Counted from the stretch's first letter, positions 23,491 to 33,636 are shown. The stretch: DNA of 64,000 nt from Batkoa obscura (GCA_030770535.1 JASVEC010000019.1:248001-312000), one strand, 5' to 3'. Numbers and translations: made by a program. Notes: a model not told the origin generated them from the sequence alone.

Positions 23491-24391
23491 ATATTAAATT
23501 TACCTTTTAAATAAAAATTTAATGGATTGTATTCTAACAAAATTAATCTCTCATTATTATTTAATATTAAATCTAATTGTTTTAATTTTTCAATAGCTAA
23601 TTGAAATTGATTTTCAATATAAGAATACATCTTAAACCAAGGTTCAATATCTAAATGACTATTATAAAATTATAAACATACAATATTCTAATAAAATTAT
23701 TATTTTAATATATTACCTTAATACTTTTAATGCTTTAGTAGGGGTTGATGAATCTAAAACATGAAAAATTAAACATAATAATAATAATAATAAAACTTAC
23801 CTTTATTCCAACTATTCTTTCGATTTTCTTTCTTTTTTGTTATAATTTTTGGAAAATAATTTTTATCTAATAATTCAAATTCATCAATTTGATGATTATT
23901 TAATTTTTGTTTAATATCTAAAGATAAACTTTTGTGATGTGTTTTGTAATCCATTAATTGACTTTCTTTATCTTTATCTAACATCATTGTTTTTGAGCGT
24001 AAAATTGGACGACTGTTATTTGTTAGTGTTAGCTCTGTATTATTATTATTGTTATTATTATCCTCAAGTTCCGCTGTTACAAAATCTCCATACAAATCTT
24101 GATCATTAGTATTTACATTTATATTATTATTGATATCTCCATTACTTTCTTCAAATTGAGTAAATAAATTGAATTCATTCCATTCATCTTTATCATCTTT
24201 TTTATCGTTCTTTTGTTCATTTGTATTATTAGCAAAATTATCAAAATCATCTAATAAATTATTATGTTTGTTAAAATTATGATTTATATTTTTATTAATG
24301 TCTTTATTTCCATTTGCACTACTACTAGTAAACCCTTCAAATTCATCTAATAAATTGATTGTATTTACATTGCTCTGTTTTTTATCCATAA

Positions 24392-24440
<49 letters not shown>

Positions 24441-25117
24441 GCTATTTGTTGCCATAAAATCAGCAAACTCATCTATCAACACCTCATTCTTTGAGCTCTG
24501 CTTCTGTATAGTTTTATTGTTATTATCATTATTACTATCCCCGGTATTCATAAAATCACCAAAACCATCAAATAGGTCCCCTTTAGTTGTACTTTGTTGA
24601 TTTCCTTCTTTGTTATTGTTGTTATTACTTGTACTCATAAAATCACCAAAGCCATCAAATAGATCCTTACTACTTAATTGATTTTGATTCTTATTATTTC
24701 CTTCAAATTCCCCAAATAAGTCCGCTTGTTTCTTTTGGTTTTTTTCATACTGCTTACCCTCATTTAACACATCAAATAAATCCATTTGAACTCCTTTTTT
24801 CCCATAATTACTATTAAAATTCGATTCACTAAACAAAAAAGGTATATAAATAAATCATTAATTGGTACCATTCAAGTTAAAATATTAACAAAAATTTCCA
24901 CTTACCTTAATTTACCCATACCTATACTCCTACTACTCTCCTCTTCTTCCATTTCTTGAAATGCTAATTCGTTATCAAATAAATTAGCCACTCTATCTTC
25001 GCTAACTGTTCGCTCATTGCTCATTGCTGAAACCGGTTCGTCATCATCAAAGAGTAATGACCGATTCTCTTCTTTTTTTTTGAAACCTAAACGGAAACCA
25101 AAATTACTAAAATTCAT
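23049..25117 (-). CDS. Synergin-gamma-like AP-1/GGA accessory protein
   Basis: This is a multi-exon gene with start at 25117. Exon 1 reaches 24906 and exon 2 starts at 24828 after a 77-nt intron. Further introns lie near 23755, 23680, 23490 and 23245, and the stop is at 23049. Exon 2 is a disordered, Asn-rich region with repeated acidic-Phe motifs: F-G-D-F twice (D-G-F-G-D-F-M), Y-G-D-F once, and D-E-F-x-x-F, D-D-F-x-x-F variants. The F-G-D-F/Y-G-D-F motifs fit the known gamma-ear-binding consensus psi-G-[PDE]-[psi/L/M]. The C-terminal exons give a helical part (D-I-E-P-W-F-K-M-Y-S...) and a zinc-type end C-C-N-V-C-Y-L-P-L...H-L-T-C-I-N. This resembles the conserved C-terminus of synergin gamma. 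The inferred role is clathrin/AP-1 traffic at the trans-Golgi or endosome. Two poly-Asn stretches are microsatellite encoded. Confidence 0.65.
23451..23488. repeat. AAAT tetranucleotide microsatellite
   Basis: About nine AAAT units lie within an intron of the synergin-like gene, close to its acceptor end. Length variation here could alter intron size but not coding sequence. Confidence 0.93.
24391..24439 (-). repeat. AAT/ATT microsatellite coding for poly-Asn
   Basis: A run of about 16 ATT units on the plus strand encodes an Asn tract in exon 2 of the synergin-like gene, in the linker between two acidic-Phe motifs. Confidence 0.93.
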
Positions 25118-25579
25118 ATTATGTATATTCTACAATTTTTGTATTGTTATTGATATTGCTGTTATAGTTATTATCGTTAATACTATTGATATTATTGGTA
25201 CTATTAGTGTTTAGTTGCTAGTTAATCTATTGAGAAAGAATATTAAGTGGCTTTTTTTAGTCACAATAGTTTTTTAAAGTTTCCAATTTTAAGATAAGGA
25301 ATTAATGGAATATTTATTGCTAAATTTAAAAAGAATTAATAGAAAATAAATACAGAGTTAGAATTCAAGTTGAATATCATTTTTCAAAAACTAATAATGT
25401 ATATTTGAACTCATATGGAATTATATAGCATTTTGCCAAAAGAAAATGAAAGACATATTAGATATGTTTCAAACAAACTAAAGTTGTAAAGAAATAAATA
25501 TTTTTTTAAAATTTTATTATAAAAAATGAAGTCAAAAAAACATCCTGATGTAATAAAAAAAGTTAAACAAATATTATAT

Positions 25580-25676
25580 GGGGTTGTTTTTTTTGGCTTC
25601 ATTACTTTTTCCATCTTTTAAGCATTATCTGAACGGAAAAATTGTTAGTAAAATTCTTATACAAAAATACATCCCC
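25580..25676 (+). mobile_element. MITE copy M7
   Basis: A 97 bp forward copy. It starts GGGGTTG and ends ACATCCCC, flanked by ATAT on both sides. The left end GGGGTTGT equals the right-hand end of the 29472-31935 transposon. Confidence 0.92.
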
Positions 25677-25796
25677 ATATTGTGTTAAAAATATAGTAAA
25701 TTAATCAATATTTTTAAGCTAAGTTAATAAAACACTCTAATTACTAGTTATTAAAATACTAGTTCAAAATATTTTCAAGTTAAATTTAATTATATA

Positions 25797-25890
25797 GGGA
25801 TGTATTTTTTATTTAAGAGTTTTATTAACAATCTTTCCACTTGAATAGCGCTTAAAAAATGGAAAAATAATGAAATCAAAAGCATTGCTA
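25797..25890 (-). mobile_element. MITE copy M8 (degenerate)
   Basis: A 94 bp reverse copy with worn ends (AGGGATG at the left, CATTGCT at the right). It keeps the interior TTTCCACTTGAATAGCGCTT. The flanks read ATAT. Confidence 0.8.
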
Positions 25891-26801
25891 TATATATTAT
25901 TATATTTTAATTAAATTTTGATATTAAATTTTAAAATAATAGCAACATCTATACAATTAAAGTTGCTGTTAAAATTAAAATCCTTTATTTTTATCTTTAA
26001 TTAACATGTTATATAATAAAAGCAACAACATATCATAACTAAATAAAGTAATGTTACTAAGTCACTTTTTTAATTTATTTAGTTAATAAATAGGTTCTAG
26101 AACCAAATGCATGATAAATTCATTTATATATGTTTGAAAATCGATATATTAATGTATATTCTTAATATTTCATTTTATTATTATATAATTGAATTCAATA
26201 TCTAGTTTGAACATTAATTCTTGTAGTTTTTTTAAAATATTATTTATTTTTTCATTCAATATAAGAATTATCCTAGTTTTTTTTTAATTAATCTATTTAT
26301 TAATATTTTATTTTATTTGAAACATAGGAATAATAACTTTATTTGATATTAAAAGTGGTATAAAATTTAAAGTAATAAATAGGTTAAATAAGGGGGTAAA
26401 TATAATAAAAAATTTATAATTTCAATCTTATTTTTTTATAAAATATAATATAAAAATTGAAGTTTATTTTTAAAAGTGAGATGAAAAGAAGACAGTAATT
26501 AACCAAAAAAAATAAAAATAAAGATATTTTTTAAATGTTATAATTAAATATAAAAAAACAACTTAAGTCTATTAAACTAATTTTTATCAATACAAAGTAT
26601 TAAAATAAGTATTAAGATCATTTTTGTATTGAAATAAAAAGTAATGATCAATTTTATTATAATTATTTTATTCTTTTTATTCCTTTTTATAAATAATTAT
26701 CGGGTAAATCAAATATCCAAAATCAAGTTAAAAAAAGCAAAATAAATAAAAGGGGGGATAATTTTCAAATAAAGGGTTAGAAATGATATACCTGTCTAGA
26801 A

Positions 26802-27548
26802 CTATAGGGAGTAATTTGATGACGAAGGTGAACTAATATTATATTTTACATTATATATCAATTCATCTATTTCATCCATATCTGCATTTAGTAAATTAAG
26901 TATATATTTAATATCTGGGAATGGGGATTGTTTTGAGGGTTTAAAAGAGTATAATATTTCACTATTTGAATTGATTAAATAAGTTTCACCAGAATAAGTA
27001 TCTTGTTTAGTATGACTATGACTTAATAAGGACTTAATATTGGAATATTTAAAAAATTGATTGAATTTGGGTAATTTTGTAGAGTTTAATATAGATTCGG
27101 ATGCTTTAAATACTTTACTTGTAGGATCTAGATATAAGTCCCATTTCCAATAACCTGAACTTAAAAAAGTAGTTAAATCTAAATCTTTTAATACTACAAC
27201 TATCATCTTTATATTATTTTTTTCAAAAGAAGCTTGAAATTCGGATAACATTTGGGCTTCATGATGAGCTAATTTACAATCTAAGTGTGGCAATACCTTT
27301 AATATTACTGAATTGTATTTCCATAAATCACTAAGATAAATTTCTTCTCCATCTAATTTTTTGATTATAATCCCATTAAACATCTTTGCGTTATCTTTGA
27401 CAATACCACTATTATTAGATGAGCTACTTAACAAGGAAGAGCTAATATTTATTAGATTGGACTCATAATATACATCTCGTTTTGACTTAGAAATGTCATG
27501 TAACTGTGGATTAATTTGACAATAAATTTTATTTCGAGTAGTATTCAT
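26802..27548 (-). CDS. PRXL2-like protein, copy D, lacking the second CxxC cysteine
   Basis: This is a single-exon 248-residue member of the AhpC/TSA PRXL2-like family. The fold blocks are kept: L-W-K...V-I-L-K-V, H-H-E-A-Q-M-L-S-E, V-V-V-L-K-D-L-D, S-S-G-Y-W-K-W-D-L-Y-L-D-P and Y-L-I-N-S-N-S-E-I-L-Y-S-F. The redox motif reads D-C-K-L-A-H, so C91 remains and the second Cys is Ala94. The G before the first Cys is also replaced by Asp. The usual R-Q-L-G-G block is G-E-T-Y. Together these changes make it the most diverged copy. It could act as a one-Cys enzyme or a non-catalytic relative. The frame is intact, with the Ser-rich tail present, so it is not an obvious pseudogene. Confidence 0.78.
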   Translation of the reverse strand: MNTTRNKIYCQINPQLHDISKSKRDVYYESNLINISSSLLSSSSNNSGIVKDNAKMFNGIIIKKLDGEEIYLSDLWKYNSVILKVLPHLDCKLAHHEAQMLSEFQASFEKNNIKMIVVVLKDLDLTTFLSSGYWKWDLYLDPTSKVFKASESILNSTKLPKFNQFFKYSNIKSLLSHSHTKQDTYSGETYLINSNSEILYSFKPSKQSPFPDIKYILNLLNADMDEIDELIYNVKYNISSPSSSNYSL

Positions 27549-27914
27549 TTAAAATTAAGTTGGAATGTTAAATTGAATTGAGATTTATATTTGAAGCTAT
27601 TTTTATACAACTCCAATTAAACATTCAACTTTATCATCAATTTCTCCACAGACTAAATTTACCCCAAAATAGTCTGGGGGATTTTATCATGGAATAAATT
27701 AGATTTATTTGAAAAACTAGTAAATTTAAACTAGTTTATAATCAGAATACAATTTCCGTTTTAAAAATGCTTTAAAATCTTCTTTTTGAAATTAGAACCC
27801 AATTCAATTGCTATACATTAAATATAATATGTATTATAAATTAATATTTTAATTTTAAAAATAGGCTAAAGTAAAAGAAAAAATGATTATATATTTATTA
27901 ATATAAAACTGAAT
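27549..27914. other. Spacer between PRXL2 copies D and E
   Basis: About 366 bp of AT-rich sequence lies upstream of copy D and downstream of copy E, with no MITE. It should include the copy D promoter. Confidence 0.4.
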
Positions 27915-28655
27915 TTAAAAGGTACGTGAGCTTAATCTAGAACTTGAACTAAAGCTTTCTTCTTCGTTTAACCTTTCCCTTGTATAGACATATTCTTCAG
28001 GTGTGTCATCATGAATTTCATCTGGATCACCACCAATCAACCCATAAATTTCTTTAATACTTGGAAATTGTCCAAATTTTTTTGCTTTAAAACTATAAAT
28101 TATTTCACCACGTGGATTGATTACAAAAGTGCCACCAAGTTGACGAATACTACCTTTTTGAATGGTATTAGGGATCCCTTTATCTCTTAAAAATCCCACT
28201 AAAGATTTTAAAATCCTTTTTCTCAATACATAAAATATATAAGATAATGATACTTTATGTAAGCCAGCAGCTTTATATACTTTTCGTTCATAATCCATAT
28301 AAATATCCCAGTTCCAATAACCAGAAGTTATAAAAACACTTGAATCAACATCTTCATGTGTAATAGCAACTAAACCAACATTATGTTTTTCAAATAAGGG
28401 TTGCATCTCGGATAGCATTTTAGCTTCTTGTCTACATAAACAACATCCCAACCTTCTTAATACTTTAACTATCACTGTTCTTTCTTTCCATAACTCTTTG
28501 ACTTTAATATCGTTACCAAATCGATCTTTAACTACAATATCTTCAATCACTTTGGATAATTTACCATTTAATGTATAATGATGATTCAAAAATGGATCTT
28601 CCTTTCTATCACTGTTTATTGAGGTTTCATAATGCTCACAAGAAGTACACTGCAT
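27915..28655 (-). CDS. PRXL2-like thioredoxin-fold protein, copy E
   Basis: This single-exon 246-residue PRXL2/AhpC-TSA-like protein has the motif G-C-C-L-C (C71, C72, C74), so CxxC is C71-C74 with an extra cysteine between. It opens M-Q-C-T-S-C and ends in a Ser-rich tail. The blocks K-V-S-L-S-Y, R-Q-L-G-G-T-F-V-I-N and F-R/K-A-K-K-F-G-Q-F-P-S-I-K-E-I-Y are nearly the same as in copy F. That pairs E and F as a subgroup distinct from A-C. The tandem orientation with copy D, 366 bp apart, suggests local duplication. The likely role is a cytosolic thiol oxidoreductase, inferred from the family. Confidence 0.85.
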   Translation of the reverse strand: MQCTSCEHYETSINSDRKEDPFLNHHYTLNGKLSKVIEDIVVKDRFGNDIKVKELWKERTVIVKVLRRLGCCLCRQEAKMLSEMQPLFEKHNVGLVAITHEDVDSSVFITSGYWNWDIYMDYERKVYKAAGLHKVSLSYIFYVLRKRILKSLVGFLRDKGIPNTIQKGSIRQLGGTFVINPRGEIIYSFKAKKFGQFPSIKEIYGLIGGDPDEIHDDTPEEYVYTRERLNEEESFSSSSRLSSRTF

Positions 28656-29467
28656 TTAAAAAAAGTATAAAAAAACAAAAATGCAAATTAATTAATTTTT
28701 AAAATTGTTTTATACCTCGAGTTGACCCCATACTCAATAATCTAAAGTTCTAAACACTAAAATCGAATAAAAGATTCATAAATTCGAATAACTTATTTTA
28801 TGCTTCTATATAAAAACTTATTTTAAGCTAATTTTTTTCCACTTGATTTGGCTATGGTTTTTTCAATATTTACTACATAAACTATCTATTTAATTTTATT
28901 TCATGTGTAAACTATCTATTTATTGTTACTCCCCTTATCAGCCTATTTATAAACATATCTGATTTAAATAAGTTTTTCTATTTTTGTTATAATTTTTTAA
29001 GCAATATGAAATAATTGTTGAAAATGTTCATTGTATTGTTTTGTTGACTATTTAATTACACTTAATCATGTACACTTAATTTCTCTGTTACCAGTAATAT
29101 TGTGATCGAACTTATATTTGATTTTTGGACTTATTGTCTAATTTTACTATTTAATAAAAAGTTTCCTTTAATTATTATTTATTTTATAATTATAAATAGT
29201 GATAGTTTCAAAATTTACTTTACTTGTCATTACAGTTGTATAATAAACTCGCTATTAAAGTTTACTAATTATATTAGTTTCTAATATTTTACTTGACTTG
29301 ATATACATCATTGAATCAAAATAATTCTTTACTAGAGAATATTTCAAACTAATATAATTAGCATTTAGTTATTTAATGAATATTAATAATATAAACAATT
29401 TTTGATATCTACTTTATATATATATTGCTTATTTCAAACCTTAAATTTTTGTGTAAATTGAACTAAT
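28656..29467. other. Intergenic stretch before the transposon
   Basis: AT-rich sequence between PRXL2 copy E and the 2.46 kb element. A 60-codon frame at 29102-29284 looks fortuitous. Nothing else was recognised. Confidence 0.4.
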
Positions 29468-29781
29468 ATTTGGGGCTGTCCTAATTGGTTTCAGAATCTA
29501 CTTAGAAATTAATCCAAATTTAAAATTCCAAGTTTGTGTTCAATATAACGGTTAAATCTAAAAAGCCTAAAATTAAATGTCTCTATTTAAAACTTATTTT
29601 AATTGTTTCCTTTTCTTAAATAGCTAATTTTCCTAACTATATATTTTATGTTAGTTCTGTTAGATATTTAACAGATATATAATATATAACTATATGATTA
29701 TATAATTATATAAATACATAATTATATAAACACAGTTATTTGACTTTATTTGACTTTATTTTTTGTTGAAATAAAAATAAA

Positions 29782-31485
29782 ATGCAAACTTTCATAACTA
29801 AACTTCGAAATGGAATTTTTGAAAACTTCAATACAATAGGGAGGAGTACACAATATAAACATTGTAATTCATTTACATCAATCTTAAGAGCTACTTACAA
29901 CAACCCAAGGTTTATGGAATTTTATAATAAAACAAAACAAAGAAAAGATATATTATCAAAGTTTACTATCGATAATAATAAACTTAATCAAGTAATGTAT
30001 AAAATTAGTGCTTTAAGAGAAACAGGAAACAAAAATCAGCAAGTAGCGTTATTATCAACTATAGCTTCAGTATATTCTTTTGATGAATGTAAGAGTTTTG
30101 GGTTTAATATAAATAGAAATCAATATGATTATTCAAAAACAAGTAATAATAATAAAATATCAACATTAAAACCTATTATTAAAAATACAAAAAAAATTAA
30201 AGATGACCAAATTGAAACTATCATACAATATTTACTAAATGATTCAACTATTTCATCAAGATTTAATAAAAAAAATAACGATAGTAAATATTCATCAGAT
30301 AATATATATATATTAAATAAAAGTAGAAGAATGATATATAGTAAATATTTGAATGATCTAAGAGATAAAGCAGTAGCCAGGTCAACGTTCTTTAAATATA
30401 TACCAAGTAATTTCAAAAATCCAGCAAGAAAAACGGATCTATGTAATATATGTACCCAGTATACAGTTAGAAAAAAGTTATTTGAAAATAAAATAAATAC
30501 AGCAAAAAACAAAGCAGAGATAGAAGAAATTTTCAACGAAGAAGAAAAATTATACAAATTACATAAATTCTGTGTTGATACTCAAAAAAACACATTTAAT
30601 GAAACTATCAAAAAATTAAATAACAAAAGTTGTATAATAGTTTTAGATTTTAAACAAAATATGGAAATAGGGACAAGACCAGATTCAATAAATCTAGATC
30701 ATTATAATAAACAAGCTATATCAGTATTAGGCTTTGGTGTATTATATTTAAAAGATGATAAAACAATAGGCAAAGTTTACTTTGATTATTTATCTGAAAT
30801 ATTGAATCATGATTCAGCATATGCAGGAGATTGTTTAATCGATTTAATCTCTACAGAGCTTCTATTTAAAAAGTTTACAAAAATTAATATATGGGCAGAT
30901 ACAGGAAATCATTTTAGATCCCAAGAGTTTCTACACTATATGTTTGAAGAAATTCATAAAATAAATAGTAGTTTGAATGTTAATCTTAATTTTTTTGCTG
31001 AGCATCATGGAAAAAGTATAGTTGATGGGCATTTTGGAAACCTTTCAAAATGGAAAAGTAGTTTTGAAGCGTTAGGTAAAATAGAAGATATCGATCAATT
31101 AATTTCAAGATTTGAGGCTTTTATTTGTGAGCATAATAAAATTAATAACTCAACTGTTAATAATGGGAAAACAGATATAATTTTTAAAAAGTATAAAAGA
31201 AACAAAAATACAAAAAGAATAATAGAGATGCAGGGCATTAAGAAGTATTTACATTTTATTAAACATAACAATAAACTACATTGTTATCCAGTATCTGATA
31301 CATCAAAAAAAAGCGATATAGTCCCAATTAAAGTTATAGAGTCTATAGAAAACAGAAAAATTAAAAGATCGATCCCAGCTTACCTTACGAAGATAACAGA
31401 GAATTTAAAAATTTCGATATTTACTAAGCAAGTAAGTAGTTTGTTGAATGATAGAAATAGATTGTTAAATGTTAGGATTACTTAA
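29782..31485 (+). CDS. Putative DDD/E transposase of the 2.46 kb element
   Basis: This is a 567-residue intronless ORF within the inverted repeats. The first 220 residues are basic and Asn/Lys-rich and may bind the ends. A zinc-like module follows: C221-N-I-C224 with H261-x2-C264. Candidate acidic residues follow in conserved-looking settings: D289 in I-V-L-D-F-K-Q-N, D373 in N-I-W-A-D-T-G-N-H-F, and D415 in H-H-G-K-S-I-V-D-G-H-F-G. This order (beta-strand Asp, then W-x-D-x-G, then H-G-K...D-G) is typical of RNase H-fold transposases. No stop or frame break is seen, so the element may have been active recently. I recognise the fold pattern but cannot name the exact superfamily. Sola-like is a guess from the 4-bp duplication. 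Confidence 0.75.
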   Translation: MQTFITKLRNGIFENFNTIGRSTQYKHCNSFTSILRATYNNPRFMEFYNKTKQRKDILSKFTIDNNKLNQVMYKISALRETGNKNQQVALLSTIASVYSFDECKSFGFNINRNQYDYSKTSNNNKISTLKPIIKNTKKIKDDQIETIIQYLLNDSTISSRFNKKNNDSKYSSDNIYILNKSRRMIYSKYLNDLRDKAVARSTFFKYIPSNFKNPARKTDLCNICTQYTVRKKLFENKINTAKNKAEIEEIFNEEEKLYKLHKFCVDTQKNTFNETIKKLNNKSCIIVLDFKQNMEIGTRPDSINLDHYNKQAISVLGFGVLYLKDDKTIGKVYFDYLSEILNHDSAYAGDCLIDLISTELLFKKFTKINIWADTGNHFRSQEFLHYMFEEIHKINSSLNVNLNFFAEHHGKSIVDGHFGNLSKWKSSFEALGKIEDIDQLISRFEAFICEHNKINNSTVNNGKTDIIFKKYKRNKNTKRIIEMQGIKKYLHFIKHNNKLHCYPVSDTSKKSDIVPIKVIESIENRKIKRSIPAYLTKITENLKISIFTKQVSSLLNDRNRLLNVRIT

Positions 31486-31498
31486 GTTATTAATAGCT

Positions 31499-31629
31499 AA
31501 GTTAATAAATAGTCAAAGAACAAGTAACTGTAATAATATGTAAAAACTATTATTACTTGTACTATATAGGGATGGTCAATTATAGTTTTGGGGCTGACCA
31601 CTCCCTCCCATGCAGCTATTTATTAACTT
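31499..31629. repeat. Nested inverted repeats after the transposase stop
   Basis: A perfect 14-bp outer pair (AAGTTAATAAATAG at 31499-31512 and its complement at 31616-31629) encloses two more. One pairs ACAAGTA..TAATAAT with ATTATTACTTGT (about 31519-31560). The other pairs AGGGATGGTCA with TGACCACTCCCT (about 31568-31607). It begins 14 bases after the transposase stop. It may be a transcript-end hairpin or a small nested element. Confidence 0.7.
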
Positions 31630-31935
31630 GGCAACATATTAATAATGTAATTATAACATTAAAGTAGTTTATTTATTTGATAATAAATCTACGATGTTGG
31701 TTATAAAGCAGTTGATAATAAATATTTCTCAATTAAGCTTTATAAGAACATGTATTTAAGATCTAGTAGAAATTCAACTAACTTACAGTATGAGCTATAA
31801 TAGAATGATTTAGAACTGTGTTTGGGTACTTTTGTTTTAATAAAAGATGTGATTTTATAGAATTTTAAGCGAAGTTTTTAAAATACAAATTTTTTTAAAA
31901 TTGGATAAAATAATGAAACTAATTCAGACAACCCC

Positions 31936-32554
31936 ATTTAATATTTAGCTTTGATAATATTATCATAATTCATTTTTTTTTAAAAAAAAAATTTTATTAA
32001 ATTTTATTTTCAAGAATAACGGTTCAAATAATACAATTTATATAGTTTTAATATACTTGAGAATAAAGTATATAAGGTTTTAATCTTTAAAATATCCAAA
32101 GTATCCAAAATATGGTTTTATTACTGTCAAAGTTTAGTCATTTCATTATTAAATTGTAATAAATATAATAGTTTTAAAGATTAAGTCTTATCTTTATAGC
32201 GATAAACTTTAGAATGTTAATACTATTTTGACATTGTAAAAACTGTTGAATAAAGCTTTGCTATAAAGGTATAATTTTTGCACTATTATTGGGGATGTAT
32301 TTTTTTGTCTAAGAATTTTACTAATAGCTTATTCACTCAAGTAGTGTTTAAAAAATGGAAAGTAGTGAGACCAGAAAAACACCGCCATTATTAGATTCAT
32401 TTTTTGTAAAATTTACTCAGTAGCATGAAATAAATTGAATAAAAATAGCTGGAATAAAAATTACTATTAAATTACTTTAAAACCATCTAAATCGCATTAC
32501 ATTGATATTGCTTCTGAAAGAAATTTAAATATACTAATTACTATTTAGTTTCAA
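31936..32554. other. Intergenic stretch with one MITE
   Basis: The sequence between the transposon and the second tRNA-Asp holds MITE M9. The rest is AT-rich without recognisable genes. Confidence 0.45.
32291..32386 (-). mobile_element. MITE copy M9
   Basis: A 96 bp reverse copy starting GGGGATGTATTTTTTTG, with a worn right end (CACCGCC). The flanks ATTATT repeat on both sides, so the duplication cannot be set at four bases here. Confidence 0.85.
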
Positions 32555-32626
32555 TCTCGGGTAGTATAGTGGTGAGTATCCCCGCCTGTCACGCGGGAGA
32601 CCGGGGTTCAATTCCCCGCTCGAGAG
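32555..32626 (+). tRNA. tRNA-Asp (GTC), copy 2
   Basis: All 72 nt are the same as the copy at 6569-6640, including acceptor, D, anticodon (GTC), and T arms. A T5 terminator follows at 32632-32636. Upstream sequence differs from copy 1, so the pair was not made by a recent segmental duplication with flanks. MITE M10 starts 49 bases downstream. Confidence 0.97.
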
Positions 32627-32674
32627 TATAATTTTTCATTATTTGGTTTTTTATTTTTCACTCTTTCATTATAT

Positions 32675-32773
32675 GGGGCTATTTTTTTTGGTTTCATAAC
32701 TTCTTCCATTTTTCAAGCGCTATTTGAGCAGAGAGATTATTAGTAAAACTATTAAGCAAAAAAATACATCCCC
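32675..32773 (+). mobile_element. MITE copy M10 (GAGCAGAGAGATT subtype)
   Basis: A 99 bp forward copy starting GGGGCTA and ending ACATCCCC, flanked by ATAT on both sides. It shares the diagnostic interior GAGCAGAGAGATT with M18, so the two form a young subtype. Its left end GGGGCT..TTGGTTTCA matches the left end of the 2.46 kb transposon. Confidence 0.93.
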
Positions 32774-33636
32774 ATATATTGTCAATTATTTTTTTAGAAA
32801 TTGGACATCGGTGATAGTGTTTATTAAGATATAATAATAAATAATAGAGTTTATATCAATTTCAGTTGTATATCATATAAATAGAGTATTAGGACTAAAG
32901 GAGACATTATCTAGGATCTTAGAATTAATCGACTAATTTAAGAACGTACTTGTAAATTATTATAGTGTTTTTGATGAATTCAATGTATTGTATGTGAGAT
33001 GATAAATAACTCAGACTTAAGATATTGTTATCATCTAAATTATTACATTGTAACTAGAATTATTAACATCTGTATTTAAAATAATAAAATGAAATAAACG
33101 TATCAGTGCTATGTTTTATCAACCATGAATTCAGTAAGTTAATAGAAGATTCTTAAACTACAAAAGTAATCTAATGGCACCACATTACACAACATTATTA
33201 TTTTTATTATGAAATTAAGAAAATGAGATAAAATATTAATAGATAAAATATGAAGTATTATCGATACTGTTATAATTAAAATTCTTAAAAATATGGGGAT
33301 ATATTTTTTTGTTTAAGAATTTCAATAACAATCTTTCCCTTCAAATAATGCTTAAAAAGGAAAAAATGATGAAGCCAAAGAAACAGCCTCATATGTTTTA
33401 GTTTAAAAGCTAGCCTTTATAAATATTAGCTTCTATCTGAGTTCATTTTATATTTCATTTAAAAAAAATCAATTTCAATATTATCTTTATCAAATACAGT
33501 AACTTATAACATAAATATAGCTCGAGCCTAAGTATCAAAGTAAAAATTTCACACTTTAAATATTTATTTAATAGGCATAATAGTATGATAAAATAATTAG
33601 AATAGGATTTCAAACCCTTTTTTTAAATAGTAAAGT
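32774..33636. other. Intergenic stretch with one MITE
   Basis: AT-rich sequence downstream of PRXL2 copy F, with MITE M11 and no gene recognised. Confidence 0.45.
33295..33390 (-). mobile_element. MITE copy M11
   Basis: A 96 bp reverse copy starting GGGGATATATTTTTTTG, with its right end reading CAGCCTC. It is flanked by ATAT on both sides. Confidence 0.9.

Larger units (their letters stand above)
25118..26801. other. Intergenic stretch with two MITEs and a MITE fragment
   Basis: This contains MITEs M7 (25580-25676) and M8 (25797-25890). A partial MITE end at about 25525-25555 (AAAAATGAAGTCAAAAAAAC followed by ATCCTGATG) has lost its other half. From about 25900 to 26760 there is only AT-rich sequence. 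Confidence 0.5.
29472..31935 (+). mobile_element. 2.46 kb cut-and-paste DNA transposon with GGGG-type ends
   Basis: The left end reads GGGGCTGTCCTAATTGGTTT. The right end, read inward on the minus strand, is GGGGTTGTCTGAATTAGTTT. That is about 17 of 20 matching, and the match continues to the CA that follows. Both sides are flanked by ATTT (29468-29471 and 31936-31939), a 4-bp target duplication. It carries one intact transposase ORF. After the TTTCATTA block, the right end continues into a TTTTATCCAATTTT segment that resembles the start of the MITE family. The ends, duplication length and subterminal match make it the probable source, or a close relative of the source, of the 24 MITE copies. 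Four-base AWWT duplications recall Sola-group transposons, but I cannot confirm the superfamily. Confidence 0.85.
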
